Positions 44,589 through 55,009 of a stretch of DNA of 64,000 nt are shown here, piece by piece. Position 1 is the first letter of the stretch. Each line of letters begins with the position of its first letter. The notes under the pieces are model-generated. The model did no database searches. It was not told the DNA's origin and saw nothing but the letters and a program-made list of their open reading frames with translations. This DNA is from Anadara kagoshimensis (lineage: Eukaryota > Mollusca > Bivalvia > Arcoida > Arcidae): positions 41,802,849-41,866,848 of the forward strand of contig CM037869.1 in the NCBI GenBank assembly GCA_021292105.1. The letters run 5' to 3'. The position numbers were made by a program, and so were the translations under genes.

Positions 44589-44879
44589 ATTAAATAGAAT
44601 TTGCCTCAGCATTGTCAATATAAAATCAGGTTTCCACAATTACTGTCGCTAGTTTTGTTCGATCTGAATCCTAGCCCGAAAATAATTCTTAGATTACTTG
44701 CAATTTTGTTTCCTCCGCCAATCTAGCACTACCCGCCTCGGCATTCCTGGATGTGGCATAAAACTACATTACTCGTTACAATAACAAAAGAATCAATTAT
44801 TTGTATTGCCTTTATCACATTATACAACTTAATCATGACAGCTTTTCAGATATGTTTTTATGATCTAGTTCTTTACATA

Positions 44880-45385
44880 AACATTTCAACAACGCTTAGA
44901 AAACTCATGCTGAGAATTATCATAATCTGAATCGGATACTATTTAGAATTAACATCATTGCAGCAACTACTCCGTTACAGACAGGTAACGGAAGACAAAC
45001 CTAACCTGCCTGGTTGATCCATGATGACCATTATCATAACCTGAATCTGAAAAAATAAGGAATTAATTGAATTCCGTGTGTGATCGGTTACCGGTCCGCA
45101 TTTTACTAATACTTCGCATCTATGTGACGTCACTGTGTTTTAGTGCACGATTATACAAGCATGGCAATCCAATGTGCCCAGCAGGTTTCCTCAAGTGAAA
45201 ATCGCATTCTTAGTTACAAACAGGTAACGGTAGACAAACCTAACCTGTTTAGTGATCCATGCTGAGGATTTTCATAATCCGAATCTGAAAAAAATCTAGA
45301 GTTTTACACCATTGCCACCACTACTCAGTATCAGACAGCAAAGGCAGACAACTTTAACCTGTCTGCTTGCTCTTTTATTTTTTCC
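44880..45385. repeat. diverged tandem units with ACAGGTAACGG..AACCTAACCTG
   Basis: GTTACAGACAGGTAACGGAA GACAAACCTAACCTGCC (44970), GTTACAAACAGGTAACGGTA GACAAACCTAACCTG (45212) and TATCAGACAGCAAAGGCAGA (45330) head three units, each followed by TGATCCATG-TGA--AT--TCATAA-C-GAATC. Spacing about 240 then 115 bp. Confidence 0.75.
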
Positions 45386-45469
45386 ACCTGATTCTGATAA
45401 CCATTATAACATTGCAATTTCAGTTTTATAAATGGATTTGGCAAACTGATTTTGGTCCATTTAATTTTC

Positions 45470-45575
45470 TATTTAAACAATAAAAAATTTTGAATTTCCG
45501 CTATTTTGTTTCGAGCACTAATGATGAAGAATTTAGAAATTCCGAAACGGCCGTCTAGTGCAGTTAAATTAAAAC
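45470..45575 (+). repeat. repeat C copy
   Basis: GCTATTTTGTTTCGAGCACT AATGATGAAGAATTT then ATTCCGAAACGGCCGTCTAG TGCAG. 45576-46000 shows nothing further. Confidence 0.68.
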
Positions 45576-45999
45576 ATGTTTAGTTTTATATACAGTTCAG
45601 AACTACAGGTCAAAATTTTAGGATAAGCCGAGCATTTAAAGGTATTAGATTTCTGGATGAATTGACATAATCCGGTCGATAGATTGATCAGCTATTTCCA
45701 TGACAAAGATTGTAGGATTTTATTTATTAATCCTTTCAATTAGCCTTTTAGCTTTATATTTCAGCTTAGTCAAATTATCCATTAAAACAGAACATCACAT
45801 AACATAACAATCTGTAAACGATTTCTGTTAACTCATTTCAATCATCGATACAAAAGTGTATTCTAATTCGTAGATATCAATAAACACACATCAAAGCGTT
45901 TAGAGAGAAAAAGGGATTCTATTATACGCATCAATGTATTTAGTCTCAAGTGCAGCACCTGAATGGTGAAAAACTAATCTCGGTGGGTTGGTTTGTGAA

Positions 46000-46950
46000 T
46001 CACGCATTTTGAGGGGGGCGACATTGTTTCCATATTGTATATTTTTGACGTCCAACATTTTCCATGTTAATTTCAATCTAATATTTATTTACATACGTGA
46101 CTGTTATAGCTTGCTAACTATTGTTCGTCTTTTATACAGTCCTTAACTAAAATTGCTATGTTATCATTTGGTGCCTCATTAAATAACCACAATATTTGTG
46201 TTTAAAAACAAAAATACTAACAAGGAAAAATACATGAAAAATTAAAATAAATACATTTATTTCTATTTATAGAGAAAAAATCAGCAGATTTACAAATATT
46301 GTGATTAGACTAAGAACTAAGACACTCGTTTTAGACCCCATGTTCTAAAACATTGATATTCACGCCTGAATAACGCCTGTATCATAGACTTAAATCAGTT
46401 TGTCCACTTTCAAACAATGTGATCCTTATGCTTTTTTACAAATTAAAACACTTCAAAACTTCAAAATTACATAATTCACGTCATCTAAAATAGATATTTT
46501 GTGAAAACCGATTCCAATAACAAGTGTAATATATAAGTGATTTGTATTGTAATATTTGACCTTAGTTGAACCTTTTAATATATGTATATTTGGTCACAAA
46601 GGGAACATATTACAGCTGCTTTATAGTAAAAAATGTAAAATTTTCTCTATGTAGGAGAATGACGGAAAAAGTAAAAATAAAACTAAAAATATGTTTAGAT
46701 GCGGTTTTTGTTTTCAAAATAAAATATCAATATTAGGTTTCAAAATTTTAAAAAGTATTAAAGTGATTTATGGAAACGACTGTCTCTAAACATTAAAGAT
46801 GAACAATAGTAGTTGCTTAACATTCTTTATGTACATGGCCTCAATTCCTTGGTGAAAGTTCATGTGTTTATCTTAATTTGCCAGTTTTGAAAATATTTAT
46901 TTTGGTTTTTTTACGGTGGTTTGATTATGGACTGGTGAATCTGTATTTAT
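46000..46950 (+). repeat. two repeat B fragments around AT-rich sequence
   Basis: 46020-46120 (TTCCATATTGTATATTTTTG ACGTCCAACATTTTCCATG) and 46835-46950 (CTCAATTCCTTGGTGAAAGT TCATGTGTTTATC) may be the two ends of one B copy separated by about 700 bp. The interval holds an inverted pair (CCACAATATTTGTG / CAAATATTGTGATT) at 46190-46305 and otherwise nothing. Confidence 0.5.
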
Positions 46951-47228
46951 TCTATCCGATAATTTATTTTTCTTCTTGAAAATATTTACATTTCCAATAT
47001 CTTTTCTTCAATAAAGTATTTGACATCGACTTAACTTTGCTACTTCATAAAGACATTGTTCCACGCGCTGACGTGATGACGTCAGATGTCAAAAGCCCTC
47101 GTTGACTGACAAGAGACGATCCATTTTTATAAAAAGGTGAACCAACAGCGCATTTCAAAATTGTTTTCAAATTAACATGGAAAATGTGAGATGGCAATAA
47201 AATTATTTATTAATATTAAACATTTAAG

Positions 47229-47378
47229 AAATAAGGTAACTTTTTAATGTCTTTATGAACTTTCAAAGTATTATAGGCTGTCTCAAATGTTTGCAGAAAG
47301 CGTTTCGCCTTTGATGCAATTTGAGACAACCCATAATACTTTGCAAGTTCACAAAGACATTGGAAAATTACCTTATTT
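47229..47378. mobile_element. 150-bp foldback element
   Basis: AAATAAGGTAACTTTTTAAT GTCTTTATGAACTTTCAAAG at the left is almost fully complementary to CTTTGCAAGTTCACAAAGAC ATTGGAAAATTACCTTATTT at the right; arms of about 60 nt with a short GAAAGCGTTTCGCC centre. Confidence 0.88.
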
Positions 47379-47855
47379 ATTAAGTATACCTTTCTGAGGT
47401 GTTGCGTGGGATGTTTTGTTTTTCAAAAGAAGACATCAATATAAGGTATCGAGTTAGAATGTAAAGATAGACACGCAATAATAACTCAAAAAGAAACAAA
47501 CATAATAATCTATTTCCTCATTTGTAGGCGTGTTTTTGTTTTTACTTTCAATATCTATTTTAGTTTATGGCGTTGCTTTGATAGTTTCCAGTTTTATGAT
47601 TCTTCTTGTTATTTGACTTTCGAACGTTTTGATTTGCGGATCTTATTTCGAATGCGGAGTTGTTCAGATATTTTTGAGTTGAATGACAGATACAAATATT
47701 AAGGCACCTTTGCAAAAATAAAGACAGGCATCTAAGATTTCAATTTGTCACATCTTGTTTTGGACTTTTTGTGTACAAGATTGTTTACTTAAAGATATCG
47801 TGCTGCCATGACTTACATAATTAACTTTTAAACAGACCAGAGATTATAAGAATAT

Positions 47856-47998
47856 ATTATGAGTATCCATGTTGGATAGTGAAATCTTACCCGAGGATTT
47901 GAACATTTCAGTCAAAGACGAGGCTTGCCGAGTCTCTGACCAGAAATGTTCAACCCCGAAGTTGAGATTTCCCTATCCTACATGGATATGCTCATTAT
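47856..47998. mobile_element. 143-bp foldback element
   Basis: ATTATGAGTATCCATGTTGG ATAG..ATC at the left pairs with CTATCCTACATGGATATGC TCATTAT at the right; a second inner pair CGAGGATTTGAACATTTC / GAAATGTTCAACCCCG follows. Whole element is a near-palindrome. Confidence 0.88.
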
Positions 47999-48796
47999 GG
48001 ATTATTTTTCTTTCATTTTAGTGTCGTGTCGATGTTTAGCTTCAAGTACGATTAACATAGACAACGACGCCATGTTCTTAAAATCTAACTTTGTAATTCG
48101 ACATTTTTCTTTAAAATAATTATGACCAAAGATTGTACCGGATTTTGGTTTATACATAAAGTATAAACTACAAAACAAAGGCATTCATCAAATAAAGCAA
48201 TATTTAATATTTATAACGCAATCAAAATTTCTAAATTTTGAAAAAATTGGATGCCATTTTCCCGCAAAATGACGTCATGTTCCCCACATGATGACGTCAT
48301 TTATTTGTCTTTTGATTGTAACGTCACTAAAGGTCACGTGGTCATGTTAGATAGGCGTATCTCACATGGGGGAAAATCCTATCTTACATTAGCAGATATG
48401 GAAGAAGATAATTGTTTTCTATAAAGAACAGTTTTGTATCTGTAACACCGAATTGCATAACGGGTGCTTTAATGGCGGAAATGTTATAGTTTCCGGAATT
48501 GTTTATATATATATCCGAGTTGTATGGCAAAATATTGAGGTACCTTTATTCAAATAAAGACATAAAAGATTTCAACTCATCATAAAACTTTTTGGACTTT
48601 TTGTGTAAACGATTGCTTACTTGAAGATATCGTGATACAGTGCCATGACTAACTTAATTAACTTTTAAACAGGCCATAGATAATAATGGATTACTATAAA
48701 GATCATTTTTGTATCTGTTACACCGAATTGTATGACGGGTATTTAAATGGTGGATATATTTTACTAGTGTGGCGACACCTTTAGGGGTTTCGCGGG

Positions 48797-49407
48797 AAAG
48801 AATGGAACAATCTAGAGGATTTCAATTAGTAGAGCTCATCCACAGAACTTGCCAATCAAAAGTTTAACACAGACCTAACGGATAAGTGCCTAACCTACCA
48901 ATAATTTGGTAAAGAATTGGTTACTTTTTTATGGGTACAAATTAAAAACGGTACGTTAAATTTATTTTGGATGATAGGGCCGGGCCGACTTTAAACAGTT
49001 ATTGTGGATTTTATGTGCAAGATAGAAAAAATGTAAAAATACCGTCTTTTCCGTCAGATCTTAAACTTTTTTCGGTCAATGGACGACTTTTTCGTACAAT
49101 GAACGGTTATCGAACAGGAGTGCGTTAAACGTAATTGTTATTTGGAAAAATTCATTTTTTGCATGTTTGACCCCAAAATTAAGTATGATACCGAATTTTC
49201 CCAAAAAATTCACCAAGTTAGATAGCTAGATCGCATTAGACTCCACAACCTCAGAAATTTTTAGCAAAATCTATGCAGTAGTTTTCAAGGTTCCCAAGAT
49301 GCAAGAATATGCGGCTAAAAAGGGGAAAGTTGTCGCCTTTATCATTTCACATCCAGAGGATGTTCCGAATGAATTCGGAACTAATCCTCTAGATTGTTCC
49401 ATTCTTT
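48797..49407. mobile_element. 611-bp element with perfect 25-bp inverted ends
   Basis: The 25 nt at 48797-48821 (beginning AAAGAATGGAACAATCTAGA) are the exact reverse complement of 49383-49407. The interior has no long frame. A MITE-A left fragment (TTGCCAATCAAAAGTTTAAC) is nested near 48850. The element interrupts a tandem unit, so it is younger than the triplication. Confidence 0.88.
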
Positions 49408-50059
49408 ATTTTCCGGGGTTTCTTCGCTCAAATAAAGCTATTTAAGATTTCAACTCATCACAAATCATTTTGGACTTTTTGTGTAAACGATTGCTTATTT
49501 AAAGATAGCGTGATATAGTACCATGACTGACTTAATTAACTTTTAAACAGGACGGATCTATGAAGATCATTTTCTGTATCTGTAACCCCGAGTTGTACAA
49601 CGAGTGTTATACGTTTGACTCTATAATACAAGTGTGGCAATCATTATTGAACGTCAGTTTCATATATATTGAGCTCTAAGAGTACAAATTAATATATATA
49701 TATGGTGAATTAGTGGCGTTTTATTCTGTCAGAAAACCTTATATCGTTCGAAAAAGTTGGTCTTGTGCGGCAATAAAAAAATGAATCCAGACATGCAATT
49801 TCTATGTATTGGTGTGTTGTGCTGAAAAAAGATAATTATGGATTTTAGTATGCCAGAACTTGTTGTAAGAACTACTATTCTGACTTTGTGTGTTAGATGT
49901 GTTTTGTAAGTATCCTTTTTATTTCCCACATTGCGATTGTAGCTATGCGTACGTATTCCTATGTGTTACGAGTGAGACCTATTGTAGCTTCTTGAACGCG
50001 AAAAAATCTGAGGTTAAGTTTTGACCGTTTAAACAAAAATTACGAAAGCATTATGTTAT

Positions 50060-50280
50060 TATACTGTGAATATAATTTTCGCTTATTTCGCACTAAAGAC
50101 ATTTCTGCAAAAAAATTTACTAATTCGAAAATGTCTACCATACATAGATTAATATATCATATGTATATACAATATATACCCATTTATATTGGTAACACGA
50201 AAATTATAACCACGTGAAATGCGAGATTTCAGGAATCGCGAAATTTTCACCTCGCGAAAATAATCTCCTTACAGTATATC
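50060..50280. repeat. CG-containing dispersed repeat
   Basis: TTTTCGCTTATTTCGCACTA, CACGAAAATTATAACCACGT and CGCGAAATTTTCACCTCGCG. Comparable CGCGAA-type patches lie at 16165 and 58915-59230. 49651-50059 shows nothing. Confidence 0.5.
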
Positions 50281-50329
50281 ATATATTATATTTGTTTCCC
50301 CAATTAATAAGCTATGTTCCCACTACGTG

Positions 50330-50705
50330 GACTTTGTATAAAGAAACAGGCTGCTTGTAAACAAATTGTTAACCAATGGAAATTGCAAGCCTAGGCTTGT
50401 CAAGGCCCTCAAAAAGTTTTATGGCTGTTATCACAGTATTGTTGATAAGTTTAATATGTCTGTGTCTAGGATTGCTCTGGATATATTAGACGTCACATAA
50501 TTCAATGTTCCTTTCACACAATTTGATTACACATTTTGCGGATGTAGCTAACAGGAGGGTCTAGCTTAACAGGAGGTGCTTACTATTTTGAAGCACTCGG
50601 CCTCACTTCCCTAGTGAAAGTTCACCGGTTTAACTTGTGAGTTTGGAAGTTTTTACTTTGCTGCTGGATTGTCATTCGGATATGAATTGGTATGTTTTTC
50701 TTTAT
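50330..50705 (+). repeat. repeat B copy (long form)
   Basis: From CCACTACGTGGACTTTG through GCAAGCCTAGGCTTGTCAAG, TCACAGTATTGTTGATAAGT, TAGGATTGCTCTGGATATAT and CACTTCCCTAGTGAAAGTTC to GGATATGAATTGGTATG. The left third is seen also at 53880-54650, defining the full element. 50706-51080 shows nothing. Confidence 0.83.
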
Positions 50706-51079
50706 TAATGACGTGTTAAATCACGCCATTATAAGCCATAAAAATGTAAACATCATCGTGTCGCAATCAATAGTTTAATTTCAGCAGAACAGTCTAGAAG
50801 CTTTTAAAATTGATGAGGTGAAAATATTTAACATCAACCTTTTTGTGTATTACGTAAAAACAAAATTGATTATTGTTAAAAATATTATTTTAAGCAATCA
50901 AGGGAACAAAAAATCTATCCCACAGGGTGATTCATCTTAACTGGTTGAAATTGGAATTCAATAAAGAGCGATTCTTCCGCATTCAGAATAAACAATGCAT
51001 TTATTTGGCTATATATCAATTCAATTTGTTATCAAAGTCTAATGAATCCATTTAGTCTGTCATTTAAGTGAAGATCGTT

Positions 51080-51672
51080 TTACATAGTATACAGACCCGT
51101 CGAAAGTTTGACACTGAGCCAACGAAAACGAACTTAAGCCGTGTAACTAACAGGCCAAGATATGTTATTTGCCGAAATTGCTTATAAGAAATAGATAGCA
51201 GATGTCATAAAGCTGCCGAGACAAAATTAACAAGGGACGGTTGGTTGGTTGGTTGGTTGGTTGGTTGGTTAAATGTTGCTTAACGTCGCATCAGCAATTT
51301 TTCAGCTATTCGCGACGAGAACTATTTTTTATAAATCTCTATAGATTAATCTATGAACAATTTGGTGTATGCATGTGAAGTGCGAATGTGTTTTTTGGTC
51401 TGCCTTGTACTAGCGCGCACTCAGGGCGACTTTAACGTGCTAGCTCACATAGTAAGTACGCCACAGACAAGCGTACCACTTCCCCAGTCCATTATACCGA
51501 CACCGGGAAGGAAAATTCACTTTCCCCCACTTGGTCAGAGTGGAACTCGAACTCACAGCGGTGAGAGATCCTGGATTTGAAGACTGACTAACAAGGGACG
51601 GAGATCTGCTTCTGATGCGGCACTATTTCGTTAGCTTAGTGCTAAACTTTTGTCAAGCCTGTACTGTACGCA
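51080..51672 (+). mobile_element. MITE-A copy interrupted by a SINE
   Basis: Left end ATACAGACCCGTCGAAAGTT (51090) and right end AACTTTTGTCAAGCCTGTAC TGTAC (51648-51668) belong to one MITE-A. The SINE at 51241-51588 splits it just after the GCTAACGAGGGACCG-equivalent block. Confidence 0.9.
51228..51601 (-). mobile_element. SINE family 2 with 13-bp target duplication
   Basis: TAACAAGGGACGG is present at 51228-51240 and 51589-51601. The 348-bp insert matches 11450-11821 in its TTAACGTCGCATCAGCAATT, GTATGCATGTGAAGTGCGA and TACGCCACAGACAAGCGTA blocks (written in + sense) and ends in (GGTT)n at the left, the SINE's 3' tail. The frame at 51353-51580 is a shadow. Confidence 0.93.
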
Positions 51673-51869
51673 TAAATGAATTCAGACTTTTGTACTGACA
51701 TTGTGCAAACATAATGGTGATATTTGATTATATGCATGTCTGAACATTGGGGAGGTGTGTTCATCTTTGATTTGTGTTGTCATGACACCTCTTCAACGCG
51801 GAAAATTCTCTATTTGTAAAATATCGGTATTTTATTTATTTTGCATCTTCGTTATCTAATCAAATCAAC

Positions 51870-52175
51870 GAACAAACAAAACCAATTCATGTCTAAATCA
51901 CATTCACAAAGCAAAGAGAAAACTTTGAAGACTTTTAAATAAAGTTAAACACGTGATTTTCTACAAGACAAGTGGTGAGACTGGGTGTTCACAATTTTTA
52001 TTGAATTGTTTGTATCTCGTTTTTTGGTTGTCCAACTAAAGTTATACCAGTGTTAATAAAAAAACACATACTAATTCATGTCAGAATCAGAGTAAAATCT
52101 TTGAACTGACAGGTAACGTTAAACACGTGAACTCCAAACAGGGATGTGAGGCTGGGTGCTCCAGAAGGCTTCTCG
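51870..52175 (-). repeat. two repeat B fragments in tandem
   Basis: AATTCATGTCTAAATCACAT (51886) and AATTCATGTCAGAATCAGAG (52073) each lead into CTTTGAA-ACT-ACA and AACACGTGA-TT blocks; the second ends GGCTGGGTGCTCCAGAAGG. Confidence 0.75.
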
Positions 52176-52787
52176 GGATACAATTCTATCATGTACTCGG
52201 ATATATTTTTTTTAAAATGTGGTATGTTTCAGTAGGTTTTTTTATTATTCACCTATTATAGAAAACGTGACTCTTGTAAATGACTTGAAGACAGTCAACA
52301 GTCATTGATAAACACATGGTTTTTGGATGAAACATCCTCTAGTTGTTCATAGTTCATCATACGTTACAAACAGATACAACGGTTGCTGGTCTTAGTCTCA
52401 TTGTCTCAAGCACATTGTTTTAGGTCTCCAGCCACACTTTGTGTGGGAGACTTAAATTTTCCTTATTACATTTCTCCTCTTTCCTTCTCATTATTATTTT
52501 ACTTCCGCACGCCCGCTTGTCCGTCCTTTCTCAATACCACTGAAACTTTAAAGCAACAATGTATAAACTATGTAAATTTGCAATTCGCATTTTAAATTTT
52601 CATCATAGTTGTCGTTACCATGAAACCAGAGGATAGGAGACTTTGTGCTTGCCACAATAACAATTCTGGTTTCTGATTTTAATCGTATTTTAGTTTTATT
52701 CACTTAAATCATGTTTTTAAGTTTATTTCTGTATAATATATAACATTTCTACACTAATTATAATCCTAAAGTATAAGGTCCGCAAAA
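52176..52787. other. no defended feature
   Basis: The 70-codon + frame at 52383-52595 has a hydrophobic N-terminus but no family resemblance, splice context or polyadenylation signal that I can support. Confidence 0.35.
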
Positions 52788-53120
52788 TTTTAGAAAGGAG
52801 TTGAGTTGAGTAATGATGTTTAACGTCCCAGTCAGAAAATTTCACTTATACCGAGACGTCGCCAGCAATAGGCAAAGGTACAGAATTTATGTCAGTACGT
52901 TGCCCTGATGGCATTATACAGCATGGTTCCTTACCGTGCCATAAGACCTCATTTTATTTTAAGATCACATCCGACAGAACCGTGATTTTCATTTCTTGAA
53001 AGAACAGTTACTACCCACTTTCATGCCTTGGTTCTGAACAGGTCGGGGATCAATCCCACGACCTCCCACTTACAAAGCGGGCATTTTATTAACTGAGCCA
53101 CTGCAATGGCTTTTTAGAAA
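52788..53120 (-). mobile_element. SINE family 1 with 9-bp target duplication
   Basis: TTTTAGAAA lies at 52788-52796 and 53112-53120 around a 315-bp insert. On the minus strand: CCATTGCAGTGGCTCAGTTA (A box), GAGGTCGTGGGATTGATCCC (B box), GGTTCTGTCGGATGTGATC, GGCACGGTAAGGAACCATGC and a (CTCAA)n tail. Confidence 0.88.
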
Positions 53121-53499
53121 CGAGGAAATGTCTCTCTGTAACTTTGCCTCGATTATCGCCGGTACATTTCTTTAATATTTTTCACTAAGCGTGTCTCGAT
53201 TTATCGTCTAATCCCTCTCCCTATAACGCCAAAAAGACTAAACAAACAGTACATGAATTGAGGTACGATGTATTTCAGAATATGTAGGAGTTAAATAGCA
53301 TGATTGTATGTTTCTGACACATGATCCATTGAAAATTAATAAACTTAATGTAAAATGCTTTTTAAAATGTTTTAAAAACATATGGATTTTATTCTCTGAT
53401 ATTTTTAAACAAGAATTGAAATGTTCAATTTAACTTGACATTTCCTAACGTAACAAAACAGATTTAATCATTAAAGAGCGAGGTTACGTCAACACAAAT

Positions 53500-53790
53500 T
53501 GATTGGAAAACTCTAAAATTACTGAAAAATAAATTAGTTTTATGGCCGCCATCACAGTATTGTTGATAGATTTGATGTCCCTGTGTCCAAGATTGCCGTA
53601 GAAATATTTGTTATCCAATAGTTCCATGTTTATTTTACTTAATTTTGATTTCACACATGGCGGGTATAGCTAACCGGAGCATCCGGCCTCACTTCCTTGG
53701 TGGAAATGTACATGTTTAACCTAACTTGTCAGTTTCAAAAATGTTTTTCAATTATGTTTCAAACACGGATGAGTATGTTTGTTTTTTATT
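53500..53790 (+). repeat. repeat B copy
   Basis: TCACAGTATTGTTGATAGAT, AAGATTGCCGTAGAAATATT, CATGGCGGGTATAGCTAACC, GGAGCATCCGGCCTCACTTC and GAGTATGTTTGTTTTTTATT. Confidence 0.82.
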
Positions 53791-53879
53791 TCACTTAGAA
53801 TGATAATATGAAATCGGTTGCACGAGGTGACTTATTAGCACTTTTAAATGATATCTTTATTTAATTCAAAATACACAAT

Positions 53880-54650
53880 GTTCATTATTCTTTACATCTA
53901 TTAGATATCTTTTACAATTTATTTTCTGCTTATCAGCCATATTTACAATCTGAACGGCACACGTAGTTGCGAGTCTTGCTTGAAAAATCTCTGCGTCAGC
54001 ACTTTATTTACAAGCAGCTTGTTACCTTGTTCCAGTAGTGGGAAGAGGCTCTACCATATCGTATAAATTCTGAACTACAATACACTACAAGTATAAGGGG
54101 TATTGCTACATATTAAAGGAAAATTGAAAACTTACAGCCATCACGTTTTTCACACAGTTCCAAATCAAAAACAAACATACCTATCCATGTCCGATTCAAA
54201 ATCAAGAAGCAAAGTAATAACGTTGGAACTGACAAGTTAAATTAGACACGTGAACATCTATCACCTCCTGTTTAGCTAGCTACACCCGCCACGTGTGTAC
54301 TCAAAATTGTGTAGACGAACGTTAGACTTTGGGACGTCAAATGCACCAGTAAAATACTGGACATGGAGACATCAAACTTATCAACAATACTGTAATGGCG
54401 ACCATAAAATTTTTTGAGGGCCCTGATAAGCCTAGGCTTGCAATAATTTTGAGTCAACAATTTATTTGCAAACAGCTTGCTTCGTTGTACAAAGTCCTCT
54501 AAGTGGGAACACGCTCTACCATAGCGTATTAATAAGGGAACAAATACACCACAAGATAGGAGAAGCGGGTATATTTCTTCATAGAAAAGGAAAATTGACA
54601 ATAGAAAAATTAAAGCCATCACATTTGTCATAAAATTTCAAATGTAGCCT
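53880..54650 (-). repeat. two repeat B copies, including the longest
   Basis: 54155-54650 is the longest B copy: CAAAAACAAACATACCTATC, GCTAGCTACACCCGCCACGT, GAGACATCAAACTTATCAAC, AAGCCTAGGCTTGCAATAAT, CTCTACCATAGCGTATTAAT and AAAGCCATCACATTTGTCAT. 53880-54150 repeats the last third (CTCTACCATATCGTATAAAT, CAGCCATCACG). The 119-codon minus frame over it is not conserved in other B copies and is not a gene. Confidence 0.82.
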
Positions 54651-55001
54651 TTCGTAGGCGTCATAATTCAGGTATAAGTCTAAATATGCAGTAGAATTTG
54701 CGGAATCAGTCGTATCTTTTATTTTAAGCTCACAAAGATAGATGACATTAACATAGTCTCCAAGTTAAGGATTGTTAAGAGACAGAACGTCATATGTGGA
54801 GTTGAATGATTAAGCGACAGTCTTCTCTCCAGATTTAATTTAGCCTTTGTTATGTGTCATAATTGAGGTATGAGTCCAAATATAAAGCAGAATTTGAGTA
54901 ACATTAGTAATATTAAAGGTATGGAAATATGTGCTAGAACATATTCTTTTTATAACATGACATTTTTCAACAAAAATATAGTATATTTCTTATTGTTTCA
55001 G
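54651..55001. other. intron or upstream region of the 55-kb gene
   Basis: AT-rich sequence ending in a T-rich tract and TATTGTTTCAG (AG at 55000-55001), a good 3' splice site. A pair of similar phrases (GTCATAATTCAGGTATAAGT CTAAATATGCAG at 54660 and GTCATAATTGAGGTATGAGT CCAAATATAAAG at 54856) shows a 196-bp duplication. No TATA-like promoter is convincing, consistent with the true start site lying further upstream. Confidence 0.5.
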
Positions 55002-55009
55002 GTCACAAC

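Larger units (their letters stand above)
47640..49650. repeat. triplicated unit with two foldback insertions
   Basis: TGGACTTTTTGTGTA occurs at 47761, 48593 and 49471. Around it each unit has AAATAAAGA, ATTTCAACT-ATC, GATATCGTG, CATGACT-A-TTAATTAACT and CTGTAACACCGA-TTG-A blocks. Unit 1 is lengthened by the element at 47856-47998 and following sequence; unit 2 by the 611-bp element at 48797-49407. A palindromic TGACGTCAT pair lies at 48271-48303. Confidence 0.82.

Noticed and set aside
52383-52595. 70-codon + frame with hydrophobic start resembling a signal peptide
   Set aside because: No recognised family, no cleavage or splice context, and no repeat-independent support.
54272-54631. 119-codon minus frame upstream of the precursor gene
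   Set aside because: Coincides with the longest repeat B copy; the frame is broken in all other B copies.
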